Source: a virus. From it: a stretch of DNA of 20,043 bases. The notes below the pieces were generated by a model that worked only from the letters and a program-made list of their open reading frames with translations, made no database searches and was not told where the DNA came from. Shown piece after piece: positions 1-8,852 of the stretch (position 1 is the first letter of the stretch; the number at the start of each line of letters is the position of its first letter). The DNA is taken from positions 1 to 20,043 of the IMG/VR virus record IMGVR_UViG_3300030116_002805. One strand, written 5' to 3'. The translations under genes and the position numbers were made by a program.

Positions 1-345
1 TGGGTTGTCAAAATAAGATTGAACTGGAAGTTTAAACTCATATGCTGCACTACCTGATGTTGTTGTAGTTACACCTAGAGCAATCGTACCTGCTGTGTCT
101 GGAAACCATACGTGGTCACCAGCAGAATCCCAGGTTCCTTTAACTGTGAGACTAGTATTGCTACCTCCCAAACCTGTACAACGTACTATGATTGATTCAA
201 TACGTCCGAGAAATTTACCCGATGTGTCAATCTGTTCTGGGATTACTAATGTGTGTTTGTGATACTTAGTAGATGCAAAGTTCTGGTCTACTGATGCTAC
301 GTTAGTATCATTGATACTTGGATGGTCGTTGTGTCTAATGTTCAT
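1..345 (-). CDS. Virion-protein-like beta-rich protein, N-terminal 115 residues (partial at left edge)
   Basis: The frame is open from an ATG at 343-345 to the left edge, so the C-terminus is missing. The visible protein starts MNIRHNDHPSINDTNVASVD. After about 30 polar residues it alternates short hydrophobic and Gly/Ser/Thr-rich segments (around IESIIVRCTGLGG and then TVKGTWDSAGDHVWFPDTAG), which looks like a beta-sandwich virion protein. The start is well supported. Its ATG shares one base with the TAA stop of the giant upstream gene (TAATG), and a full GGAGGA ribosome binding site lies just before it. Position at the end of a tail/internal-protein block suggests a tail, fibre or capsid-accessory protein, but I recognise no family. 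The function is inference only. Confidence 0.8.
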   Translation of the reverse strand, partial: MNIRHNDHPSINDTNVASVDQNFASTKYHKHTLVIPEQIDTSGKFLGRIESIIVRCTGLGGSNTSLTVKGTWDSAGDHVWFPDTAGTIALGVTTTTSGSAAYEFKLPVQSYFDNP

Positions 346-3300
346 TATTCCTCCGAGGGTTGAATTAAGTTTGTGTCTCTAAATATAGCCGCTTCGCTTG
401 CAGTTTCTTCGCCTGTTTTTACAGTATTTAAATACCGTAAAAACAATTTCATATTTCGTTGCTGCTGTACATTTTCGGGATTTACTTGAGATATAGAATA
501 CAGTCCTGAAAACGCACCAAGTCTTGTTAGTGATGATTGATTTGCTTGTGTCGTTCCCTCTGGACTAAACAGCCTTACATAGTCCATAACTTGCGCTTGC
601 AAACCAGTTAACACTAATGCGGTATAAAAACTTTGATGATACAATTTCTTTCTTTGTGATGCTGACAATGGATACACATAACCATCAATTGCATTTTTAT
701 CATTTGGTTTTGCAGGTCTAGGTCTTACTCGTCCACCTGCATGCCGTTCAAGTGCTGCTGCCCTTTCGTTTGGAGTTGAAGCATTATTAAACATTGACAA
801 CAATGTAACTACCTCAGGCTTTGCCAAACTTGATTCGTACTTCCTTTTTAATGGAAGTATCTCTTTGTATATTGGTTGTAATAAATTTATTAAAGGTAAA
901 AAAGGGTCTACTTCTTTTCCACCAGCTAGTTGTGCTGCTTTAAACAACGATACAAGACCTGAACCAATTATTTCAACAGAATCAATAGCAGGTATTGGTG
1001 GTGCCATTAAAAATGCAGTCTTGTCGTTATATGTATTGATTTCATAAACCACACGATTCTGAGCAAATATAGGGTAATACATTTGATATGGTAGTTGTTT
1101 ATCATCGTTAAAAGCACGTAACAACGTATTAGATGACTGGGTTAATCGCAACATCCTAGCGTATCGCATTAGTGCTTGTGGTCTTGTCAACGCCATAAGA
1201 CCATTTTTAATGTTTTGGTATTGAAAACTAGAAAACACTAATGCAGACTTTGCAGCGTTTTGCCAATCCTGTGGCATATCACTGTAATCAAACATTGAAC
1301 GTCTAGCCAGGTTGGCTGCTTCATCTACACTGCGTCCTTGCTCTAATGCTCTTGTTAAAACAGCAGCTCTAAATATAAAATCTTCTTGAGTTTGTAGGTA
1401 CAACGGTTTTTCTACAACCCATTTTTTTAAGTTTCGTAAAAAATTAAACGCTTGGTCCCCGATGTTATCGTTTCTCATACTATTTAATTGTTTAACAAAA
1501 TCACTACCATCACGCAGTTGTGACTGCAAAAACTGAAACTGATTACGCACACCACTTTTTTGCAATATCTTAAACAAATCACCATTAGTATACACCTTGC
1601 CATCTGGTGTACGTAAAACAATCTTGCCATAATTAGGCGCGTTTATACTTTGACCTGACCAAACAACTCCTAATCCACGTCGTATGTTTGATGGGCTAAC
1701 AACTTCACCAGTTGTCTGATAAACAATGGTAGCCGCAGTAGTGGTGTTTCTAACATGAGATGCAGGTCGCCATCCCAAAAGAGTTACATACAATGACTGA
1801 TTAATTACATCAAATGTCTTTTTTATAAAAGCCCAATCTTCGGGAGACTGTATAACTGCTTGCATAATAGAACGTCTATATTCTTGACCACCATTAGCAA
1901 AAGCGCGTTTCAATGCATTGTATCTGTCTACACCAAAAATAGCCTGGGCGTAGTTATCGTTTTTAAACAATGCATCAATAGACTCTTGCATAGAGTTGAC
2001 AGTGCCTTTACTTTTGTTTAACAAATTGTTGTTACGTAAAACTAACTCTGCATACTCTTGTACTTTTGGTATAATTTTATTTGCTTCAGTGTCTACCATA
2101 CGCACTTGTTTTGCTGCATCTGAAATACGTATTAGTGCAGGAACACGTGTTTCATTTGCTATTCTTTCTACGTATTGTTCTGCCGTTTCATCAGGAAATT
2201 TATTCCTTGGTATTATCTCTTCTATTTCTTCTTTGCTTATAATCCTTTCCAGTGGAAACCTTGTTTCTTCTAGTGTTTCTCTTATTCTTTTAAGGTCATC
2301 TTCTTTCGTTTGTTTTAATGATGCCCTTAACTCCTCCAGTTCTTTTGCGGATGTTTCTTGAAACGCTCTTAACTCAGCAGTTGATTCTTCCACTGCCTGT
2401 AACATCTTTGGTGAGTACACGGCTTCAGGACCTTTAGTTCTTTTTAAATTTCTAATTCGTCTTGATGCTGCCTTTTGGGTTTCCTCAATAGAGTCATCTA
2501 ACATTTTTATAAGTTTTTCTTTACGTTTCTTTGCTGCTTCTGTAGACGCTTTAACCTTTTTTGCATCGCTTCTTTGTTTCCTTAACTTTTTTAATTTTGC
2601 GTCTTTTTCTGCTGTTATCTTTTTTACTTCAGCAGTACCACGTTCAGCACGTGGTATGTTTTTTGTTTTTTCTTTTAGTGCATCTTTTGATTTTTTTCTT
2701 AACTTTCGTTCTTGAACACTAATTTGTCTATTCTTTTCACGTATAATCGCTTTATGTTCTAGATTTGTTTCTGTTACATATTCTTCAACTTCTCTTTTTA
2801 CGCGAGCGTTTTGTTCTTCGTTTAATAATTTGTTTGTTTCTCTTGATGTTTTATTTTCTTCAGCAAAATATTTTTTTAAAATTTTACGTACTTCGTTTTC
2901 AGCATCATCAAATTTAAAACCATAAGAAACAAGCTCTATTTCTTTTGCATTATTTAGGGTTCTAATGCGGTCGCCTTGTAAGATTTCAATGACGTCTATT
3001 TTGTTATTTTTTCGTAGTTGCAATGCTGCATCTTTAACCATTGCTTCAAATCTTTTTTGCGCACCATCACCTAGCAGTTCTGCTATTTCTGGCATGTCTT
3101 TGACACTTAATTTAGTAAGGTCTTCGTTAATTGTTTCAAGAATTAATCTAGAAACAACACGTTCAGACTCTGCAGCAAAATACGTAGAGAATGTTAGATT
3201 CCCCATTTTCTTATCTAATAGTTCATCTGTTACATTTAAAACGTTTGTTGCGTCTAATGTGTCATCTACAATGGGTTCATTAAATCTTTCAATACCCTTT

Positions 3301-6300
3301 TCAGTTTCTATATCTACTTCACGCAACCTGTTAGTAGGATTTTGTATAGCATCGTTTATGTCATCTATTAAAGACTTTACTTCTGCCCAATAACTTAGAG
3401 GGTCATCTATTACACGCTCTTGCAGTACTAACAATTGCTCTTGTATGTATAACTGTCCATGACCATTAAATATGTCTGTTTGATAAACTTCTTGTATACC
3501 TGAAAATTTATCTGATTGACTAAACTTTGGGTCTGGCACATCTCCCTTTCTAATAAATAGATTAGTTAAAAGAAAATTAGTAGACTCGTTTATGCTATGT
3601 AACTGAGCTGCTTTTCCCAGTTCACTCGCTTGACGTTCGCCAATAATCATTAGACCTAGTATTTCTTGTGCTTCTAATGGTCTGTCGGGAACATTTTCTA
3701 AATATCGTGCTACAATGTCTTGTTTGTTATTTAGTATTTCTTGAAACAACTCTTCACTACGAATAGAAAAAGTTCCCATTTCACTGTTGTATTTATCTAT
3801 AATACGTAACTGTTCAAAGGTAAGAGAAGATTTGCTTGGTAGCACTGGTCTATTTAAAGAGTCAGCCAACTGTTTACGAATGTTGTACGAATCTCTGTTC
3901 AGCAACTGTGATAATTGGTATTCTATATTATTACTTAAAACACTTAAACGTTGAACCGTACCTCTTGCTTCTAGCAGTCTAGAAGCATTATCTAAGGCTA
4001 ATCTGTCTACATCTTGTACAGTAATAGAGCCTTCATCAAATCTTGCTATGATGTCTTTATTGCTATCTATAATACGTCTGTAATCATCTAAGAACAGAAT
4101 GCCATCATCTTTTATATTGCTTATAATTGCTCTTTTTAAAGTCTCACTTAAATCTAAACCTTCTATAGCAAGTACCAATTCATCTTGTTCATTAGGTGTC
4201 AATCTATTTAGTTGAAACGCTGCTTGTGTTTCGTCTAATGTTGCTACTTGTCCTCTACCAAAAACATCATAGGGAACGTCACGCGCTGGTCGAGTTGCCA
4301 TTACTGTCTTTACATCTTTTAGGTCGCCTTCTACAATCTTACCTATAAGCTGACCAAGTTTGCTTTCAGAATGCAATGCAAGTATACGAGCAACTCTGTC
4401 TTTGTGGACTAGTACATTTGGTGTTATCCAACTTAGATTTTCTAACCCTTTTATATTTGGGTCTGTACGAAACAATATAGGCGTAGCATACAAAGAATCA
4501 ACATTTTTTAATGCGTTAGTTGCAACATCACCACCTAATGCTTGTGCTGACTTAATAGCCTGCTCTGCCCCTTGCCAATCAACTAAAGTTCTAGTGCCTT
4601 TCATTTGGCGTTTAATTTTATTTAACCCTACTTCTGGATTAGATTCTTTTAATGCTTGGCGTACTACTTCAGTCGTTTCATCATATGACTTCAACAATTT
4701 TGCTGTTTCTTCATTCTCCATTAGCAGTTTACGGTATTTACCAGATGCTAATTGTTGTGCCATTTCGGGTGATTCTTCAACACTTTCCTTAAGCAATTTT
4801 GCATATTGAGTATCACCAAAACCAAGTTCTACTATTTCATCAAATGTCTTTCCTTCTTTTGCTAAACGTTCAGCATTTAAATTACGAGCAACGTTATCCT
4901 TCATTGCAATAATCAAATCACCTTTATGAAGGTCTGTTATTGGTGGTTCTTGATTTGTATATTTTTTATAGATTCTTAAAGATGCATTCATTAAAGGAAC
5001 TTCTTCCATGAATGCATCTTTAGAAATCTTTAATGCTTCATCATAGTTCTTTGCACCATATAATTTTTGCTGTAATCTTAAGGTGTTTGTAAATGCCGAT
5101 GTGCCTTGTATAGTACCAGTTGCTACATCAAACGTTGGGTCCACCAAATCTAATAAGAAATAACCACCTACTGCACTCCATTTTGTAATGCCTTCTAGGT
5201 TCATTTCATTGGCTATAGCAACCCCTTCACCAGTAAACCCTTTAAATCTAGCAATGTTGTCTGCTATTTCACCAACACGACCGTAATTTTTATATAGTGG
5301 TGGTCGCTCTCGTTCTCGTATACGCCTTGTGTACTGAGGGTCTATGTAACTTTCGCCTTCAGGGAGTTGTGGCAAAACCCCTGCTGCTTCTGCTATTTCA
5401 GCACCAACACCAATAGCAGTTCCTCCGGCTACGTTTAATGCTTCTGTACCAAGCACAGCAGTTACGGCTAATGGGCTAAAAGCACTACGTAAAACCCAAG
5501 ACAAAGTTGTTTCGGTAGTACCACCCAATGGAGTTTCGTCTGTAAAAACCCCTGCTTTATCATAATAGTCTATGTTTTCTAAGACATTTTTACGTTTGTC
5601 TAAAGTTTGTTTCCAATCAGGGTCGCCCAGTTCGTTGTATGCACGAACGCGCGCTAATGCATTTATTGCTCTATTATTTGTACTTATGTCTCGTTCAATA
5701 AATTCATTAAACTGGTCTTTAAAGCTTACCCTACCTTCTTTGATAGCCTTTATAATTTCTAAATCTCTATCTGTATTATAAACAACACCACCTAAAGGAT
5801 TGTTTCTTAGATATAAGTAAACTTCTGTTGGAAGGTATTCGTAATCACCATTAGCAACTTTAACCACAGCCATACGTTTTTTTTGAAGTCGATTTTTTTC
5901 GTTTTCATTATTTCGTAATGCATTTTCAAATTGTTGTATCTTGGTACGGTACTTATAGTTTTGTTGATTTTCTAAAAACCTAAGTTGTTCGTCTGTGTAT
6001 AGTGGAAGTGCTGTACCAGTTGTTTTTTGATAATCGTATGCGGCTGCAAACATATCTTGCAAGTCACCGCCTTTAAAACGTTTTTTTGTACGAGGGTCTA
6101 ATTTTTCTGCTTCTGCAGGTGTAATGTATTTAACTTCACCAAAAAACAAATCATTCAATTCATCTACAACTTTTTCGTAAACTTGTTGTTGATTTAAAGT
6201 TGGATTGTTTGTGCGCATTTGGTCAAACATAGACAACGATGCTTCAATCATACTGTTACGGTCTGTTTCTGGTACAGAAGCATATTTTTGCGTTAACTGT

Positions 6301-6752
6301 TTTCTAAGTGATTCTCTGGCGTTTATTGTTGTAGGCTTTTCTGTTTGTGCTCGTTTTTCACCTATAGTCTGTTGCCTTTTAAAAGCAGATGTTAAAACAT
6401 CAAGTGGAGTGGCAAACGCACTTTCAGCTTCAAACGGTGCTGTAACTGCATCAATAGCACCGCTTGGTGGTACAGCCCGTTCTTCAAATCCACCAAAACT
6501 TGCTATTTGACCTGAACCCTTAGCAACTTCTAGTTCTTGTATTCGCTTTACTTTTTCTTCATTACTGAGAGTTGGATTTGCATAAATAGCAACTTGCGCT
6601 TGAACATTAGCTGGGATTTCTTCTACAAAAGATTCAATAAGACCAGCCTGCTGCATGGCTTCAGCGCGCTTTAAAGCCTGTGTATATTGTTCTGGAGTCT
6701 CAATCTTTTGTGATAAAAGAACTTCAAGTTCCTTTTTACTAGGCGTTCCCAT
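345..6752 (-). CDS. Giant internal virion (DNA-ejection type) protein, 2135 residues
   Basis: This is a very large, mostly alpha-helical, charged protein and the last of three consecutive internal-type proteins. It occupies the place of the large ejection protein of T7-like phages (T7 gp16, about 1318 residues) but is far longer. The N-terminus is polar and helical. An Ala/Gly/Val-rich segment lies around residues 414-455 and another hydrophobic stretch around 522-550, both candidates for membrane contact. Residues about 1290-1510 are a Lys/Glu/Arg-rich coiled coil. The last 500 residues contain LLGWRPASHVRN (about 1660) and FIFRAAVLTRALEQG followed by RSMFDYSDMPQDW (about 1825). Similar FDY-type segments occur near the ends of other huge phage virion proteins. 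I see no lytic transglycosylase or other enzyme signature. There are no cysteines at all. The start is 4 bases after the previous stop, with a weak GGTGA ribosome site. A role in crossing the envelope during DNA ejection is inferred from size, position and composition. Confidence 0.85.
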   Translation of the reverse strand: MGTPSKKELEVLLSQKIETPEQYTQALKRAEAMQQAGLIESFVEEIPANVQAQVAIYANPTLSNEEKVKRIQELEVAKGSGQIASFGGFEERAVPPSGAIDAVTAPFEAESAFATPLDVLTSAFKRQQTIGEKRAQTEKPTTINARESLRKQLTQKYASVPETDRNSMIEASLSMFDQMRTNNPTLNQQQVYEKVVDELNDLFFGEVKYITPAEAEKLDPRTKKRFKGGDLQDMFAAAYDYQKTTGTALPLYTDEQLRFLENQQNYKYRTKIQQFENALRNNENEKNRLQKKRMAVVKVANGDYEYLPTEVYLYLRNNPLGGVVYNTDRDLEIIKAIKEGRVSFKDQFNEFIERDISTNNRAINALARVRAYNELGDPDWKQTLDKRKNVLENIDYYDKAGVFTDETPLGGTTETTLSWVLRSAFSPLAVTAVLGTEALNVAGGTAIGVGAEIAEAAGVLPQLPEGESYIDPQYTRRIRERERPPLYKNYGRVGEIADNIARFKGFTGEGVAIANEMNLEGITKWSAVGGYFLLDLVDPTFDVATGTIQGTSAFTNTLRLQQKLYGAKNYDEALKISKDAFMEEVPLMNASLRIYKKYTNQEPPITDLHKGDLIIAMKDNVARNLNAERLAKEGKTFDEIVELGFGDTQYAKLLKESVEESPEMAQQLASGKYRKLLMENEETAKLLKSYDETTEVVRQALKESNPEVGLNKIKRQMKGTRTLVDWQGAEQAIKSAQALGGDVATNALKNVDSLYATPILFRTDPNIKGLENLSWITPNVLVHKDRVARILALHSESKLGQLIGKIVEGDLKDVKTVMATRPARDVPYDVFGRGQVATLDETQAAFQLNRLTPNEQDELVLAIEGLDLSETLKRAIISNIKDDGILFLDDYRRIIDSNKDIIARFDEGSITVQDVDRLALDNASRLLEARGTVQRLSVLSNNIEYQLSQLLNRDSYNIRKQLADSLNRPVLPSKSSLTFEQLRIIDKYNSEMGTFSIRSEELFQEILNNKQDIVARYLENVPDRPLEAQEILGLMIIGERQASELGKAAQLHSINESTNFLLTNLFIRKGDVPDPKFSQSDKFSGIQEVYQTDIFNGHGQLYIQEQLLVLQERVIDDPLSYWAEVKSLIDDINDAIQNPTNRLREVDIETEKGIERFNEPIVDDTLDATNVLNVTDELLDKKMGNLTFSTYFAAESERVVSRLILETINEDLTKLSVKDMPEIAELLGDGAQKRFEAMVKDAALQLRKNNKIDVIEILQGDRIRTLNNAKEIELVSYGFKFDDAENEVRKILKKYFAEENKTSRETNKLLNEEQNARVKREVEEYVTETNLEHKAIIREKNRQISVQERKLRKKSKDALKEKTKNIPRAERGTAEVKKITAEKDAKLKKLRKQRSDAKKVKASTEAAKKRKEKLIKMLDDSIEETQKAASRRIRNLKRTKGPEAVYSPKMLQAVEESTAELRAFQETSAKELEELRASLKQTKEDDLKRIRETLEETRFPLERIISKEEIEEIIPRNKFPDETAEQYVERIANETRVPALIRISDAAKQVRMVDTEANKIIPKVQEYAELVLRNNNLLNKSKGTVNSMQESIDALFKNDNYAQAIFGVDRYNALKRAFANGGQEYRRSIMQAVIQSPEDWAFIKKTFDVINQSLYVTLLGWRPASHVRNTTTAATIVYQTTGEVVSPSNIRRGLGVVWSGQSINAPNYGKIVLRTPDGKVYTNGDLFKILQKSGVRNQFQFLQSQLRDGSDFVKQLNSMRNDNIGDQAFNFLRNLKKWVVEKPLYLQTQEDFIFRAAVLTRALEQGRSVDEAANLARRSMFDYSDMPQDWQNAAKSALVFSSFQYQNIKNGLMALTRPQALMRYARMLRLTQSSNTLLRAFNDDKQLPYQMYYPIFAQNRVVYEINTYNDKTAFLMAPPIPAIDSVEIIGSGLVSLFKAAQLAGGKEVDPFLPLINLLQPIYKEILPLKRKYESSLAKPEVVTLLSMFNNASTPNERAAALERHAGGRVRPRPAKPNDKNAIDGYVYPLSASQRKKLYHQSFYTALVLTGLQAQVMDYVRLFSPEGTTQANQSSLTRLGAFSGLYSISQVNPENVQQQRNMKLFLRYLNTVKTGEETASEAAIFRDTNLIQPSEE
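349..354 (-). promoter_or_regulatory. Strong Shine-Dalgarno (GGAGGA) for the leftmost gene
   Basis: GGAGGA on the minus strand ends 3 bases before the ATG at 343-345 and lies inside the last codons of the 2135-residue gene. It is the closest match to the Shine-Dalgarno consensus that I found in the window. It fixes the start of the partial left-edge gene and suggests that gene is translated efficiently. Confidence 0.7.
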
Positions 6753-6755
6753 ACA

Positions 6756-8852
6756 TCACCGTTTGTCTGTAATAACTGCTAAGTACATCAAGTCTAACAT
6801 ATCTAATGCTTTTCTTTTTTGCGTAGTGTTATTTATACCTAGTTTGATTTGTTGCTGTGCATTTTTGTACAACCGTTCTATATCTTCTGTTTTAGTATCA
6901 TCATTTACTGGAAACAATGACAATACCAAACTTTGCGAATCTTTGTTTAAACCACGTATTTCTTCACCAAAACGATAATACTGACCAGGTTTGCTTTTTT
7001 GCAACGCCTTTACTTGTCTCATTTGACGAGATTTTTTAGGGTCGATTGCTTTAACCATTTCCATTAAAATTTTATCTTTTGTTTTCTTGTACTCTTTACT
7101 GCTAACACCGTATGCTTCTTTTGCTTGCTGTAATAATTGAAGTGCAACTCTTTGCTTTTGCATGACCCCTTGATTTCGTACACTATCAAATGCTGATGTA
7201 ATTGGGTCCTTTGTTATTATCTCCTGCTTATCTTCCATGTATGGTATGCGACCTAATATTTTTACACGGCTCATAGGTGTTGGTGTTGGTGCAGGTGCAG
7301 GTTCCGCAAACATATCTATTTGACCAGTAGGTAAAAAGTCAGTAACTTGCTCTTCAGTCATATCGGGTGTAACCTCTATATCGACTGGAGTTTGTTCTTG
7401 ATACATTTGTGGTCTGTATCGTTCTAATGTTTGGTCAAGCATAGTTTGACCAACTGTTGGTATACGATTTTCAATAAAATCCATCGGTGCGTTTTCTGCT
7501 GCTTGCTGACGTATTCGCTCTTCGTCAACTGACTCAGAAAACCTATCCATTTCCATTTCTTCTTCTGTTTGTGGAGACTGCAGTATTTCTTGTTCTACAG
7601 GGACGCTTTCAGCAAACTGACCTGTAGAGTCAAATTCTTCTTGATAGTTTTGTGGTGTAGGACTTACACCTAAAATTTCTTGTTCTACTTGTTGCTCAGG
7701 TGTAAATGTTTGAGTTCTAACTGGCTGTTGCGTTGGTTGTTCAACATTCGTTAGGCTTCTATTTGCTAGGCTTCTATTTGCTATTTGTGATGTCAGATTT
7801 GGTTGTTGAAACCTAGACATATCATTTTGAACTGGCGTATCAACAACTTCATCAACAGGTTCCTCAACTACTTGTTCGCGTCCAAATCTATCTAGTAGTC
7901 TTCTGCGTCTACGCACAGGCTGACCGAACTTATCTGCATATATTTCACGTGTTCTGTCAATAACATCTACATTTGGAGTAACACCTAATGCAGCCATTTC
8001 TTCTTGCAGTTTACGTATTCGTTCTTCTTTTAAATCTACTTGTGGCTGTAGACTAACTCCACCTAGTTCTTGGACAGGCTCTCTGTAGTATCTAGAAGTT
8101 GTTCTTTTACCATCACCAGTTCTAGTATCTTCAGTACCACCAACCTCTATTGGTAAACCAACTTGAGTTTTATAATGCTCTACATATTCATTTGGGCTAA
8201 ATGGTTGGACTTTACCTATTTCAGTGGTGATTTCACCTTGTCTTGTGCGATTGTCTTGCAACTGCTGAATTATGTTGTTGTATTGCAGCTCTTGTTCAGT
8301 TTCTGCATTTTGCAAAAATTGAAACATTGGCTGACCACTATCTGCCATTGCTTGCAATTTTGGAATCTCTGTAGCCAATCCTGTTGCCATTGTTTGTAAT
8401 CTAGCGTTGTCTGTGTTTATATCTCTAGATTCATTTCTTAAGTCACCTAAGTATTCGCTTTTGCTTGGTATTTTTTGACCCTTTTTACCCTTAGTTCCAG
8501 TACTAACATCACCTCTTGTAACTGTAGTTAGACTTGCCTTTGCTTTCATTCGTTGATTTTCAATTTGTCTTGCTTGGTTTAAGTCCAACTGTTTTAATTT
8601 AAGTTTGTCGATAGCACTTCGTTCAGCATCTATTTGCTGCTGAATAAGTTGCATTTTTTCACGACGTTGTTTTTCTGAAATAAGACCTTGATTATACTCA
8701 CGCATAGCCTGGTCATATGCTGATTTGTACAGCATATACTTTTGCTTAGTAACCAAATCAGCCCAAGATTGACCATTGGTTGTTCTGCGTGGGTCTCGAC
8801 CACTTCCTGTAATAACGTAGACCCCTTGCCCTCCTACTTGTTGTATAGCCAT
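6756..8852 (-). CDS. Internal virion protein-like, Gln-rich coiled-coil protein (698 residues)
   Basis: I recognise no exact family. The N-terminal 120 residues are helical and rich in Gln, Lys and Arg (for example MQLIQQQIDAERSAIDKLKL), predicting a coiled coil. The middle, about 300-540, is low complexity: an arginine run (VRRRRRLLDRFGRE, about 312), many PQ/EQ segments, a duplicated ANRSL unit and a PAPAPTPTP stretch. These look like flexible linkers. The C-terminal 150 residues are again helical and basic. There is no signal peptide or clear transmembrane segment and no cysteine. Its ATG shares one base with the stop of the 289-residue gene (TAATG), and the giant protein follows 3 bases after its stop. 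The order 289, 698 and 2135 residues parallels the three ejection proteins of T7 (gp14, gp15, gp16), so I infer the middle internal/ejection protein. Confidence 0.8.
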   Translation of the reverse strand: MAIQQVGGQGVYVITGSGRDPRRTTNGQSWADLVTKQKYMLYKSAYDQAMREYNQGLISEKQRREKMQLIQQQIDAERSAIDKLKLKQLDLNQARQIENQRMKAKASLTTVTRGDVSTGTKGKKGQKIPSKSEYLGDLRNESRDINTDNARLQTMATGLATEIPKLQAMADSGQPMFQFLQNAETEQELQYNNIIQQLQDNRTRQGEITTEIGKVQPFSPNEYVEHYKTQVGLPIEVGGTEDTRTGDGKRTTSRYYREPVQELGGVSLQPQVDLKEERIRKLQEEMAALGVTPNVDVIDRTREIYADKFGQPVRRRRRLLDRFGREQVVEEPVDEVVDTPVQNDMSRFQQPNLTSQIANRSLANRSLTNVEQPTQQPVRTQTFTPEQQVEQEILGVSPTPQNYQEEFDSTGQFAESVPVEQEILQSPQTEEEMEMDRFSESVDEERIRQQAAENAPMDFIENRIPTVGQTMLDQTLERYRPQMYQEQTPVDIEVTPDMTEEQVTDFLPTGQIDMFAEPAPAPTPTPMSRVKILGRIPYMEDKQEIITKDPITSAFDSVRNQGVMQKQRVALQLLQQAKEAYGVSSKEYKKTKDKILMEMVKAIDPKKSRQMRQVKALQKSKPGQYYRFGEEIRGLNKDSQSLVLSLFPVNDDTKTEDIERLYKNAQQQIKLGINNTTQKRKALDMLDLMYLAVITDKR
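7752..7781 (-). repeat. In-frame 15-bp tandem duplication (ANRSL x2)
   Basis: Two perfect head-to-tail copies of a 15-base unit (plus-strand TAGGCTTCTATTTGC at 7752-7766 and 7767-7781) lie in the linker region of the 698-residue protein and encode ANRSLANRSL (about residues 357-367). A partial third start follows. It is in frame, so it lengthens the linker by five residues without harm. It is most simply explained by replication slippage. Confidence 0.85.

Noticed and set aside
4256-4279. DVFGR in the giant protein, matching the DxxGR motif of single-subunit (T7/N4-type) RNA polymerases
   Set aside because: A five-residue pattern with three fixed positions is expected by chance at a fair rate in 2135 residues. 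The other polymerase motifs (the KxxxMxxxYG type and HDS) were not seen, so an N4-type virion polymerase is not supported.
1996-4809. Plus-strand open frames of 121-149 codons opposite the giant gene
   Set aside because: They are Ser/Phe/Leu-rich antisense shadows of the minus-strand gene, with no convincing ribosome sites or recognisable proteins.
6754-6756. ATG overlapping the stop of the 698-residue gene as the start of the next gene
   Set aside because: It is in a different frame from the giant protein and meets a TAG after five codons. The ATG at 6750-6752 is the usable start.
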